Source of the DNA: Dactylis glomerata | Taxonomy: Eukaryota; Streptophyta; Magnoliopsida; Poales; Poaceae | Assembly (NCBI GenBank): GCA_007115705.1 | Contig: QXEO01001868.1 | Location: 62,001 to 126,000, forward strand | Direction: 5' to 3' | DNA length: 64,000 nucleotides | Part shown: piece by piece, positions 46,549-57,502 of the stretch | Layout: each line of letters starts with the position of its first letter | How positions within the stretch are numbered: the first letter of the stretch is position 1 | The notes under the pieces: generated by a model | Told to the model about the DNA's origin: nothing | The model's input: the letters and a program-made list of their open reading frames with translations, nothing else | Database searches by the model: none | Translations under genes and position numbers: made by a program

Positions 46549-47142
46549 ATGTTGTTCCCTAAGTACGTTTTGGAGGACCTCTCAGTATGTAGTGGTTCTA
46601 TTATTGGGAAAAGTAACATCGAGGAGTTCTTTAATCATATTAGTATGCATAAAGATGTTGAGGAAAAATCTTTGGCTGAGCTTGCTCCTAGTTATGAAGT
46701 TGCTTCTGCTTATTTAGTTCACATGTTGGAAGCTAGGTTTGCCAGCCTTAATCCTTTTATGCAACACATGTTTCTTAAGCTTCATGATATTGAAGACCCC
46801 GAAAAGAAAGCTTTTATCTTAGAAACTTTGCGCATAGAATTTAGAGATGTGGTCATTGAAGCTAGGAAAGTTCTTAAGCGTTTTAATAATCTTTGCTTAC
46901 ATATAAAGGTTGTTAGTACAAACAATGAAGGAACCGAAATACCAATACCTAGCAAACTCTTAGGATTGCATGAGGCTTTTGAAAACAATTTTGATTGGAT
47001 CTGTCCTGAAAATCTTTTTAGTGATTTGAGTGAACCAAAGCGTGATCACAAAGGGTCTTCAAAAACTTATGTGGATGAAATACAATGCCTTATTGAAAAT
47101 ACTTGTACGATTGATCTTAATGCCTCTCTTGAGATTACTTGA
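46549..47142 (+). CDS. Retrotransposon-borne ORF type 2, copy B
   Basis: A 197-aa frame starting MLFPKYVLEDLSVCSGSIIG, about 180 nt after the LTR. It aligns over its whole length with the ORF at 55505 (shared FFNH, LAELAPSYEVA, AYLVHMLEARF, LKLHDIED, EFRDVVIEARKV). The region looks alpha-helical and lacks zinc knuckle, protease, polymerase or membrane motifs. The stop at 47140-47142 comes early: relative to copy C small changes shift the last 14 codons out of frame, though DNA matching the LAQRR end is still visible at 47160-47176. Function unknown; its gag-like position suggests, but does not show, a structural role. Confidence 0.55.
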   Translation: MLFPKYVLEDLSVCSGSIIGKSNIEEFFNHISMHKDVEEKSLAELAPSYEVASAYLVHMLEARFASLNPFMQHMFLKLHDIEDPEKKAFILETLRIEFRDVVIEARKVLKRFNNLCLHIKVVSTNNEGTEIPIPSKLLGLHEAFENNFDWICPENLFSDLSEPKRDHKGSSKTYVDEIQCLIENTCTIDLNASLEIT

Positions 47143-48061
47143 TTCGCAATTTCTGCGCTTATCTCAAAGGCGTTAAAGAAAAGCACTCTTGGGAGATAAC
47201 CCAATGTTTTACTTTCAGTTCTTTTTCTGTTATTTGAGTCTTGGAACTTATTACTACTGTAATAACCTCTCCTTATCATTTTTATTTTGTTGTTGTGCCA
47301 AGAGAAGCCTCTAATTTGAGTGAGGTAAGATTTGGGGATGTTGCTGTCCTAAAACAGATTTATAAAAGAGCACCAATGTGCCAAATTTTCAAAGAACTCG
47401 GAACCGCTCTCACTTGTTTATTATGGAAGATAGTAAGTCCCCATTGCCAGTCATTGACATGAAACAACTATCTCTCAAAACCCAATTTTTATCTCTGTTT
47501 TACAAATAAAAAGCTCTAGCACATGTGCAATCACTGCTTCCCTCTGCGAAGGGCCTTTCTTTTACTTTTTATGTTGAGTCACTACCTTCTACCTTTATGC
47601 ACCGTCTAAGAGAGCATAGTTGTCATTCTGAGTATAATGTGCATTGTCCCAAAGTTTTCATTGATTGATTCATGATGTTGGTTTCACTTGTTCTTAAATT
47701 ATTTGTATCTAGTCGCCCTCTTAAACTTGAAGGTGTCCTATGCATTTATGTTTTGTTCTCTCATGAAGGACAAGCTGAAAACCATTTGTATGTTTTTCCA
47801 CATAATTTGAACACATGTTTGACTTTCATTGTTTCATTTTCATGATCTTTCATTTGTGTTCATTTTCATGTTATAACATGGTTGCTAAGTTTCTTCTATC
47901 AAGATTATATCTTTCATGCCCATGTTTTAAGTTCTTTTGATCCCAGTGCACAACGCTTACATAGATGATCAAGATTGTGTAGGTGCATGTCACCTCATAA
48001 ATTATTTCTTTTGTTATCACTTACCTACTCGAGGACGAGCAGGAGATAAGCTTGGGGATGT
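47143..48061 (+). other. 3' interior of copy B, internally deleted
   Basis: It starts with the shared trailer (AAGAAAAGCACTCTTGGGAG at 47177) but then, near 47510, jumps to sequence matching the far 3' part of copy A (AATCACTGCTTCCCTCTGCG at about 26919). Roughly 2 kb present in copies A and C is missing. Confidence 0.65.
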
Positions 48062-49690
48062 TGATACGTCTCAAATGTATCTATAATTTTTGATGCTCCA
48101 TGCTTGTTTTTACACCATTTGCTTAGTGTTTCGTTACACTTCGTGGAACTTTTATGCATTTTCCGGAACTAACCTATTAACAAGATGCCACAGTGCCAGT
48201 TCCCTGTTTTCTACTGTTTTTGTGTTTCAAAAAAGTTACACAGGAAATTTTCTCGGAATTGGACGAAACAAAAGCCGAACATCCAGAAATTTACCGAAGC
48301 TTCCAGAGAACCGAAGAGGACACGGAACGGAGCCAGGGGGTGGCCTCACCACCAGGGGGCGCAGCCCAGCCCCTGGCCGCGCCGCCCTATGGTGAGGGCC
48401 ACCTGGCCCACTTTTGACGCTGCCCCTTCGCCTATAAAGACCCTCCGACGGGAAAAACCTAAACACCCGATCACTTTTCTAGAAACACATCGCGATCCAC
48501 CGCCGTCGTCGACCCGAGATCGGGAGGGTCCAGAAGCTCTTCCCGGCACCCTGCCGGAGAGGGGAATCGCCACTAGAGGTCTTCTTCATCGCCATGCTTG
48601 CCTCCGGCGCGATGAGTGAGTAGTCTACCTTGGACTATGGGTCCATAGCAGTAGCTAGTTGGTTGTCTTCTCCACCATGTGCTTCATGTTTAGATCTCAT
48701 GAGCTGCCTTACATGATCGAGATCACCGTTATGTAATTCTACATGTTGTGTTTGTTGGGATCCGATGAATATTGGTGTTATGATTGAGTTGATGTGCTGA
48801 ATATTATCTTATGTTATCTCTATGTTGTTTATGATCTTGCATGCTCTCCATTGTTAGTAGCTATCTTGGCCGAGTAGATACTAGTGACTCCAAGAGGGGG
48901 TACTTATGCTCAATAGTTGGGTTCATGCCTCTATTTAATCTGGGGGAGTGACAGAAACCTCTAAGGTTGTAGATGTGTTGTTGCCACTAGGGAGAAAACA
49001 ACATTCTTATGCCCAAGGGCATATGCTTTGTTTACATTACACACTTTGCTTAATACAGTTATCTGTTGTTCGCAACTTAATACTTGTGGGGTTCTCGGAT
49101 TGATTCCCCATGGGTGGATTATTAGTCATAGATGCAGTTGGATGGCGGTCTATGTATCTTGTTGTAATGCCCAGAGTAAATCTCATAGTGATCCTCTCGA
49201 CATATGCACGTTGTCTTTATTCTATCAATTGCCCAACTGTAATTTGTTTACCCAGCATGTGTTATTTTATCTTATGGAGAGACACCACTAGTGAACTATG
49301 GACCCCGGTCCTATTTCCTTTATATTGCTATCACCTGTTTACTTTACTCGCATACTACTATTGCTTTCCACTCGATACGCTCATACACTTTGTTTATAGC
49401 AAACCGGTGAGATTGATAACCTCATCGTAAGTTGGGAGCAAAGTATTTGGTTGTGTTGTGTGCAGGTTCCACGTTGCTACTAGTTGAAGATGCACTAACA
49501 AGTGTCGTAAACGGCGCCCTTGTTGGAAGTTACTAGGCTAGCAAGCATCACCTTCTTGAGTTTGGCTTTTTCCTGGATTCGACATACCTTGGTTTCTTAC
49601 TGAGGGAAAACTCGCTGCTGTACTCATCAAACCTTCCTCTTGGGGTTCCCAACTGGATGGTGATTTACACTATCACACACCGCCACAGCA
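48062..49690 (+). repeat. 3' LTR, copy B
   Basis: Starts TGATACGTCTC and ends CCACAGCA, followed by the duplication GTAGC. It lacks 18 bp in the TTTACTTTACTCGCA stretch relative to the 5' LTR. Confidence 0.9.
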
Positions 49691-49719
49691 GTAGCCAACT
49701 GGCGGCAGTACATGGGTTC

Positions 49720-50985
49720 ACTTGTCTACTCTCTCATAAATGTGTGGTGGCATTAAGCACAAGAAAGATGACCACAACATCGACACAGTTTTAGAATGTT
49801 ATTTGATACGCATTCATGTGGGCATCACGTGCTAACATGAAGATGATACTACACATCTTACTTATACTCCACTAGAAAGGAACAAACTTCAAGCAATCTA
49901 GTATTAAGAATTAACAAAGTATAGCCTTAGATACTTTGACATGATGTTGAACAAAAAATATGGTACTCTGCACAAACATATTACAATGGAACGATGTCCA
50001 TGAATGTCAACAAGGATTCTCAGGTGTCACTAAGAACTGTAGCACATGCATTATTTTTCTCCTTAGTGAGGTAACAACAGAATTGGTAAACACCATAGAA
50101 GAACATGAAATTTGTGTCAATTCACTACTACTACTACCAAGTTACTCCATCTAATACACACCATCCCCCACATGCGCTCCCGCATACTAATTGGATCAGA
50201 ACAAGTAATAAAGAACTGGGTAATAATATGCATGTACTCATACATCAATAACATGATAAAGATTCACATCTCATATATCACCCAATAAAATAAGGATCCA
50301 CCACATAGAAATTACATAATATGACCATAATCATATTAGGCAACTCATATGGCATCTAATCAACATAGCACAAGAGAGAGAAATAAATCAAGCAACTGCC
50401 ACAAACCCATAGTCCAGAGGTGGACTACTCCCTCTTCATCATGGTGGCGGTGTTGGTGATGTTGGAGAGGTAGAAGAAGCAACCGAGGGTGACTCCGACA
50501 TCGTTTCCCCCTCCAATCTTTGAAGGTACAGCCTCTATTTCGTTGTTTTGTGTTTCTCCACCGCATCCTCGAGGGAACTCCTAGGGGCGGGAGGGGGGTA
50601 TTTATATAGGAACTTTTAGGTCAAGCTGAGCAATTTGAAGCAAAGATGGACGGTATCAGAGGCTCAACAGCCAAACGGGCCTAGGTTGTTTGGTCCGTGG
50701 TGTGCCTCTCTCGTGCTTCTTCATATCATGTTGCTTCTGAGGTAAAAATATGAACGCCAGAAAAAGCCTCTATCAATTTGAGTTCCGAAAGGTCCCTAAA
50801 ACGTTAAAATATACAAAACAAGTATTTCATGTTTTGCAGAGTTATAACCAAAATAAAGGGTATCAATTGAAAATCCCCATAAATCAATACAAAATATGAT
50901 TATAACATCTCATAACATCTAAATATGTTGGAATATGCATCAATAAACTACAAAGTTCATGCATGAATTTGCATTCATCAATGAT
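49720..50985 (-). mobile_element. LTR-like fragment of another retroelement, minus strand
   Basis: On the minus strand the order of features resembles an LTR: CTATATAAATACCCCCCTCC (TATA, about 50607), then a leader with GGAGTAGTCCACCTCTGGAC and TATGGGTTTGTGGCAGTTGC. The phrase TAGTCCACCT..GGACTATGGGT parallels the TGATACGTCTC LTRs but the rest is different. No ends or duplication were found. Confidence 0.35.
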
Positions 50986-50989
50986 TTAT

Positions 50990-51245
50990 GAGATCTGAAC
51001 ATTTATTGTGTTCTTGATGTATTGATAGATGCATATTGTTACCCCGTTCTTTACTACTTGTTATGATCAAACTTTTATGCGAGAGCATGTATAGGGTATG
51101 GTGTATTAGATGGACTAACACGATAGTAGTGGTGAATTGTGACAGCAACTTCATATCTACTATGGATGTTACCAATTGCTTGCCCCTCAAGGCAACATGG
51201 ATACACCTATTATGGAACCCTCCAGACTTCACAAGACAGCCCGGG
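50990..51245 (+). repeat. Plus-strand relative of the adjacent LTR-like fragment
   Basis: ATTGTTACCCCGTTCTTTAC and GGGTATGGTGTATTAGATGG resemble, on the opposite strand, the text of 50050-50240 (ATTATTACCCAGTTCTTTAT, GGGGATGGTGTGTATTAGAT). The two segments form diverged inverted arms. Confidence 0.45.
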
Positions 51246-51248
51246 TCG

Positions 51249-51620
51249 TCACGGTACATTCCGGTACCTTTCGTAACCTTCCGAACCCTTCTGGTCCATT
51301 CCAGACTTTCCATAAATAGATTGGTTTGACCTAATTTCTTCCGACACCTTCCTATATATCACTGGTAGGGTTTTGGACCCTTCTGAATCCAACCATGATA
51401 CATTGGAACCATTCTGAGACTTCCCCGAACCACTTTTGGAGTCTCCCTCTCTCTTTGATCTAATACCAAACTCATATTCAATAGACGTGAAACTCTTAAG
51501 TGGGTGACCCATTGGGTTAGGATATATGTAGACATGTCCGGACACTCTTCCATGAAAATGATCATATGCATGCTCTTGAATAGATGCAATGATCCCTACA
51601 TATAACATGAAGATCTTTAT
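51249..51620 (-). repeat. Third copy of the dispersed repeat seen at 40380
   Basis: Minus-strand sequence containing GATCAAAGAGAGAGGGAGAC and CCCAATGGGTCACCCACTTA, matching 40380-40815 with moderate divergence. Confidence 0.6.
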
Positions 51621-51761
51621 CGTGTGAGCTGTTACAATGTCTGTTAGGGTTTCGGTTTACTTAGCGATACTTTGCACTACCTGAGATGAAATTGTTATGT
51701 TGTGTCTCGTTTCCCGGTGTGCTCTCTTTACTCTATCCATGTTAACAATGTTCTTGTGACT

Positions 51762-52386
51762 AACATCTTAGTCGAGAAGATGATGAAAGATTTAGGGATC
51801 ACACTAGACGATGTGGTTTATGAGGAGGAGGAACACCTGCCAAAGGAGGCGACGCGTTGTCTCGCGATTGCTAGGGTTCTAACTGAAGGTGAATATTCTT
51901 CCTTCTAATTTTCCAAAACATGCGCTCTGCATGGGGTCTGCCTCAAGAAGTGAAGATGCGATCTCTCGACAAGAACTTGCACATGTTTCAATTCTCTTCT
52001 CTCGGTGATTGGGAACGGGTGATGAAAGGAGGGCTGTGGAATTTCCGGGATAACCATTGTTGATTGAGCAATATGATGGATTTACTAAGCCATCTACAAT
52101 TGAGTTGCACTTTGTTGATATATGGATTCAGATACATGACCTTCCTGTAGGCTTTGCTCCCATGATCAAATCTTTGGCATCAAAATTGGGCAAGTTCATC
52201 TTCTCTGAAGGTATATCCAATGACTTTGAGGGCAATTTTTATCGTGTGAAAATTAAACTTGATGTTCATACGCCTTTGAAGAGTGTTGTATCTGTGGTGC
52301 GGGCTGGTAAGCATGAGATCTTCCTATTAAAGTATGAAAAGTTACCCAATTGGTGTCAAGTTTGTGGATTTCTTGGGCATGCGTAT
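51762..52386 (+). pseudogene. LINE ORF1 fragment (DUF4283 and zinc knuckle)
   Basis: A first frame reads KMMKDLGITLDDVVYEEEEH and LGDWERVMKGGLWNFRDN. After a frameshift near 52055 it reads LLIEQYDGFTKPSTIELHFV, IWIQIHDLPVGFAPMIKSLA and LPNWCQVCGFLGHAY. This is the DUF4283-like domain followed by the CxxCGxxGH start of a zinc knuckle found in ORF1 of plant L1-type LINEs, the RNA-binding protein of the element. It is broken by the frameshift and cut at 52387 by the insertion of retrotransposon copy C. Confidence 0.8.
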
Positions 52387-52707
52387 TGATACGTCTCAAA
52401 CGTATCTATAATTTTTTATGCTCCATGCTTGTTTATACACCAATTGCTTTGTATTTTGTTTACACTTCGTGGCATTTTTATGCATTTTCTGGAACTAACC
52501 TATTAACAAGATGCCATAGTGCCAGTTCTCTGTTTTCTGCTGTTTTGTGTTTCAGAAAAGTTACACAGGAAATATTCTCAAAATTGGACGAAACAAAAGC
52601 TGAAGTTCCTAATTACCTGACACGAAGATGGAGTCCAAAGGAGAGCTGGAGGCGACCAAGGGGCAGCCACACCTGGTGGTGGCGCGGGCCACCCTAGGCC
52701 GCGACAC
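52387..52707 (+). repeat. 5' LTR of copy C, first part
   Basis: The first 321 bp of the LTR, ending GCGACAC where GACAC is the target site of the nested solo LTR. Confidence 0.88.
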
Positions 52708-53997
52708 TGATACGTCTCAAACGTATCTATAATTTTTGATGCCCCATGCTTGTTTTTACACCATTTGCTTAGTGTTTCGTTACACTTCGTGGCGTTTTTA
52801 TGCATTTTTCGGAACTAACCTATTAATAAGATGTCACAGTGCCAGTTCCCTATTTTCTGCTGTTTTTGTGTTTCAGAAAAGTTACACGGGAAATATTCTC
52901 AGAATTGGACGAAACAAAAGCCGAACATCCAGAAATTTACCGAAGCTTCCAGAAGTCTGAAGAGGAGATGGAGAGGGGCCACGGGCTGGCCACACAGTAG
53001 GGCGGCGCGGCACAGCCCCTGGTCGCGCCCCCTATGTGTGTGACCGCCCTGGTCCACTTCTGACGCTGCCCCTTCGCCTATAAAGCCCCCCCGACAGGAA
53101 AAACCTAAGTACCCGATCAATTTTCCAAAAACACATCGCGATCCGCCGCCGTCGTCGACCTGAGATCGGGAGGGTCCAGAACCTCTTCCCGGCACCCTGC
53201 CGGAGAGGGGAATCGCCACCGGAGGTCTTCTTCATCGCCATGCTTGCCTCCGGCGTGATGAGTGAGTAGTCTACCTTGGACTATGGGTCCATAGCAGTAG
53301 CTAGATGGTTGTCTTCTCCACCATGTGCTTCATGTTTAGATCTCGTGAGCTGCCTTACATGATCGAGATCACCATTATGTAATTCTACATGTTGTGTTTG
53401 TTGGGATCCGATGAATATTGGTGTTATGTTGAGTTGATGTGCTGAATCATATATCTTATGTTATCTCTATGTTGTTTATGATCTTGCATGCTCTCCGTTG
53501 TTAGTAGCTATCTTGGCCAAGTAGATACTAGTGACTCCAAGAGGGGGTATTTATGCTCGATAGTTGGGTTCATGCCTCTATTTAATCTGGGGGAGTGATA
53601 GAAACCTCTAAGGTTGTAGATGTGATGTTGCCACTAGGGAGAAAACAACATTCTTATGTCCAAGGGCATATGTTTTGTTTACATTACACACTTTGCTTAA
53701 TGCAGTAAACCGGTGAGATTGACAACCTCATCGTAAGTTGGGAGCAAAGTATTTGGTTGTGTTGTGTGCAGGTTCTGCGTTGCTACTAGTTGAAGACGCG
53801 CTAACAAGAATCGTTAACGGCACCCTTGTTGGAGTGTCACTAAGCTAGCAAGCATCACCTTCTTAAGTTTGGCTTTCTCCTACTGGACGATTAAACCTTA
53901 GTTTCTTACTGAGGGAAAACTGCTGTTGTGCTCATCATACCTTCCGCTTGGGGTTCCCAACTGGTCGGTGATCTATATATATCCACCGGCGCCATCA
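52708..53997 (+). mobile_element. Solo LTR of the same family, nested inside the copy C LTR
   Basis: Starts TGATACGTCTC, ends GCGCCATCA, and is flanked by a perfect 5-bp duplication GACAC (52703-52707 and 53998-54002). At 1290 bp it lacks about 340 bp present in other LTRs: at 53706 TTAATGCAG joins directly to TAAACCGGTGAG. The intact duplication shows that an element inserted here and then lost its interior by LTR-LTR recombination. Confidence 0.92.
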
Positions 53998-54002
53998 GAC
54001 AC

Positions 54003-55316
54003 CAGTGGGTGTGACCACCTGGTCCACCTCCTGACATCGCCCTTACGCCTATTTATTCCCCTCGACGGGAAAACCCTAAGGGCCCAAACTCTTTTCTTGA
54101 AAACATACTGCAAGCCAACGCCGTCGTCGACGCAAGATCGGGAGGGTCCAGAAGCTCTTCCCGGTGCCCTGCCGGAGAGGGGAATCTCCACCGGAGGCTT
54201 TCTTCATCACCATGCCTGCCTCCGGAGTGATGCGTGAGTAGTCTACCTTGGACTATGGGTCCATAGCAGTAGCTAGATGGATGTCTTCTCCTTCATGTGC
54301 TTCAATTTTAGATCTTGTGAGCTGCCTATCATGATCAAGATCATTGTTATGTAATTCTACATGTTGTGTTTGTTGGGATCCGATGAATATTAAGTACTAT
54401 GTCAAGTTGATTTATTGATTTATCATCTCTATGTTGTTTATGATCTTGTATGCTCTCCGTTGCTAGTAGATATCTTGGCCGAGTAGATGCTAGTAACTCC
54501 AAGAGGGAGTATTTATGCTCGATAGTGGGTTCATGCCTCTAGTAATCTGGGAGAGTGACAATAACTTCTAAGGTTGTAGATGTGCTGATGCTACTAGGGA
54601 GAAAACAACAATCTTGTATTCAAGGATATTTGTATTGTTTACATTACACACTTTGCTTAAGGCGATAATCTGTTGCTTACAACTTAATACCCAACGGTTG
54701 CTCGGATGACATCCGGCGAGTGGATTATTAGTCATAGATGCAGTTGGATTATGGTCTATGTATTATGTTGTAATACCCAAGTGAATCTCATAGTGATCCT
54801 CATGACATGTACATGCATTGCTTTACGTTCTTTATTCTGTCAATTGCTCAACTGTAATTTGTTTACCCAGCATGTTATTTATCTTTATGGAGAGACACCT
54901 CTAGTGAACTGTGGACCCCAGTCCATTCTTTTACATATATATTACCATTTACTTTCTACAAGCATTATTTACTTTCTCGCAAACAAACATATGTTACCAC
55001 ACGATACATTTAATCCTTTGTTTACAGCAAACCAGTGAGACTGACAACCTCACTGCAGGTTGGGGCAAAGTACTTTGGTTGTGTTGTGTGTAGGTTCCAC
55101 GTTGCTGCTGGCGCCAAAGCTACATCTCAGACAGGCGCCATAAACAAATTGTCTAGAGCCGTCGCTAAAGCCAGCTAGCATCAACCTTCAGAAGTGGTTT
55201 GTTTCTCCTACTGGTCGATTAAACCTTGGTTTCACAATCGAGGGAAACTTGCCGCTGTGCTCATCATACCTTCCTCTTAGGGTTCCTAACTAGGTGGCTA
55301 GCACCGCTAACAAGCA
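54003..55316 (+). repeat. 5' LTR of copy C, second part
   Basis: Continues from CAGTGGGTGTGACCACCTGG and ends AACAAGCA. A possible TATA-like CCTATTTATTCC lies at about 54047, weaker than TATAAAG in the other copies. Confidence 0.85.
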
Positions 55317-55322
55317 TTTTTC

Positions 55323-55340
55323 TAGCGCCGTTGCCAGGGA
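55323..55340 (+). promoter_or_regulatory. Primer binding site of copy C, mutated
   Basis: TAGCGCCGTTGCCAGGGA differs from the other copies at two positions (second base G to A, and one G to A in the GGGG run). Confidence 0.75.
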
Positions 55341-55504
55341 GAAAGAGGATTTCTGCAAGGGGAGTCTCTCGCTTCCAATCTTTTACTTTGTTATTGTTTT
55401 GCTTACTTTTTTATTTTATTTTTGTTTGCATATTTTTATCAAAAATACAAAAAAAATAGTTCCTTTTATAGTTGGTATTTCGTTACTCCTACTTTTAGTT
55501 CATT

Positions 55505-56134
55505 ATGTTGTTCGCTAAGTACGTTCCGGAAGATCTATCAATAGGTAGTGGTTCTATATTTGGGAAAGATAACATTGAAGAGTTCTTTAATCATGTTAGT
55601 AAGCACAAAGATGTTCAGGATAGATCTTTAGCTGAACTTGCTCCTAGTTATGAAGTTGCTGCTGCTTACTTAGTTCACATGTTAGAGGCTAGGTTTGTTA
55701 ACCTTAATCCCTTTATGCAGCAAATGTTTCTTAAGCTTCATGATATCGAAGACTCTGAAAAGAGAAATTTTATTCTGGAGACTTTGCATAAAGAATTTAG
55801 AGATGTTGTTATAGAAGCTAGGAAAGTTTTTGAGCATTTTAATATACTTGGCTCACGTTTAGATGTTGTTGGTACAAATAAGGAAGAAATCAAAGTACCA
55901 ATACCTTTCAAACTCATAGGAATGCATGAAGCTTTGGAAAAGAATTTTAATTGGATTGTTCCTGAAAACCCTTTTGATGAAAGTAGTGAAACTGAGAGTG
56001 TTCATAGAGGATCTTCTAAAACTCATTTGGATAAAATACAATTCCTTGTTGAAAAGACTTCTGCTATTGATCTTAATGCTTCTTCGCTTGAAATACTTGA
56101 TTCCTACTTTTTGCGCCTAGCTCAAAGGCGTTAA
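55505..56134 (+). CDS. Retrotransposon-borne ORF type 2, copy C
   Basis: An intact 209-aa frame, MLFAKYVPEDLSIGSGSIFG to LRLAQRR, homologous to 46549-47142. Most changes between the two are conservative, and length is kept apart from the C-terminal frameshift in copy B, which hints at past selection on the protein. It has a central helical segment (AELAPSYEVAAAYLVHMLEA) and a Lys/Glu-rich second half. There is no zinc knuckle or enzyme motif and no match to the type 1 ORF at 23565 except the last residues LAQRR and the trailer. Function unknown; an RNA- or capsid-binding role is possible from its gag-like position but unsupported by motifs. Confidence 0.6.
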   Translation: MLFAKYVPEDLSIGSGSIFGKDNIEEFFNHVSKHKDVQDRSLAELAPSYEVAAAYLVHMLEARFVNLNPFMQQMFLKLHDIEDSEKRNFILETLHKEFRDVVIEARKVFEHFNILGSRLDVVGTNKEEIKVPIPFKLIGMHEALEKNFNWIVPENPFDESSETESVHRGSSKTHLDKIQFLVEKTSAIDLNASSLEILDSYFLRLAQRR

Positions 56135-57395
56135 AGAAAAGCACTCTTGGGAGATAACCTAATGTTTTCTTTTTAGTACTTTTTTTCTTTTTGTTGAGTC
56201 TTGGAAGTTATTACTACTGTAATGAACTCTCCTTATAATTTTTATTTCGTTTTTGTGCCAAGAAGAACCTCTAATTGGAGGAAGGTAAGATTTAGGGAAG
56301 TTGCTGTCCTAAAATAGATTTATGCGATGCACCGTAAAAATTCGTGAAAATTCTCAGAACGTCATTTTGATTGCGATTTCTTTTGCACATGCCCTAGGTT
56401 ATTGTCTAACTTTCATTAGTTTTGCACTTTTCGATTTGAACAACAGAAGATTTTCAAAAAAATTGATCTTTACCAGCTGTTTTGTTTTGACAGATTTCTG
56501 CCACTATTTGTGTTTGCCTCTTGATCTCTTTCTTTTTGAGTTCTTTTGATCACGGAACTTTTGAGAGAAGTTGCTACAATAGCTAATGTTTTAATGGGTA
56601 TTATACTTGAGTTGAAACTGAACCAAAGAGTGGAATTACTATATTGCATACACTAATGTTGCTAATAAGAATTGTGTGAAGTTTTGTATGAAGGAAGTTT
56701 TCAAGTGTAGGGAAAGGAGAATGATGAGATGAGATGAAGTATGGAGAAAAGCTCAAGCTTGGGGATGACCATGTCACCCCAAGAAATATCCAAGAGCTAC
56801 AAGCGTCAAAGCTTGGGGATGCCCTGAGGCACCCCTTCTTCATCAACAAAATATCAGGTCATCTTTCAAGACACTATATTTTTTATTGCTTCATATGCTA
56901 TGTGTTTTTCTTGGAGCGTCTTTATTTTTGCTTTCAGTTTTTTTTTGTTTTGTTTGCTGCAATAAATGGTTGGACCCCAAAATATTTCTCTTGGAGAAGA
57001 CATACTCCGTTTTTCATTGCCTAGAACACTCTAGTTTTCACTCTCATTGTTCAACGAGCGTTCTCTTTTTTTAGTACTGCGTTTAGCTTTCATTTTTTGC
57101 TTTGATTTTTGTTCAAAACTTGTTAGTTATTTGTAGCTAGGTGTGTTTAGACCTCTGGTCTTTGTTGATTTCATCTTTAAGAGTTGTTTCAAAAAGGTTG
57201 ATTAGTGTTAGAAAAGAGTAAAAAGTTTCATGCTTATAGTGGTACAAATGGGAGCTTGTTTAGACTGTGGCTTAGACTTTTGCATGTCATGCTTGATGTT
57301 ATTTTGATTATATGCTTAGTAGTTTTTGTTGTAGCATGACTTGTCTCAAATGACTGAGATTGCTTAATGTGCCTTTGAAAGAATCATGCGTTGTT
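56135..57395 (+). other. 3' interior of copy C, left of the Mutator-like element
   Basis: Starts with the shared trailer and follows copy A (24537-25800) closely, including ATTCTTCATC-type GCACCCC text and AAGCTTGGGGATG repeats. No gene. Confidence 0.6.
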
Positions 57396-57404
57396 TTTAT
57401 TATA

Positions 57405-57502
57405 GGGATTTCTATTTTCGTGCCCTCGGGTCCTTAGTTGTACTCAGTTTTCCCCAGCTCCTTAGTTTTTCCTCAGTTTTGTCCAAGCCCTTGTCTGAAA
57501 CC
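57405..57502 (+). repeat. Left TIR of the Mutator-like element
   Basis: Pairs with 62259-62356. Both contain TTGTACTCAGTTTTCCCCAG and TTAGTTTTTCCTCAGTTTT. Confidence 0.93.

Larger units (their letters stand above)
44724..49690 (+). mobile_element. Non-autonomous LTR retrotransposon, copy B of TGATACGTCTC family
   Basis: LTRs 44724-46369 and 48062-49690, interior 1.69 kb, with a perfect 5-bp duplication GTAGC (44719-44723 and 49691-49695). Primer site TGGCGCCGTTGCCGGGG at 46380. By eye the LTRs differ at some 2-3% of positions, plus an 18-bp indel in a TTTACTTTACTCGCA repeat, so this copy is older than copy A. One ORF (46549-47142) and no gag-pol. Confidence 0.93.
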
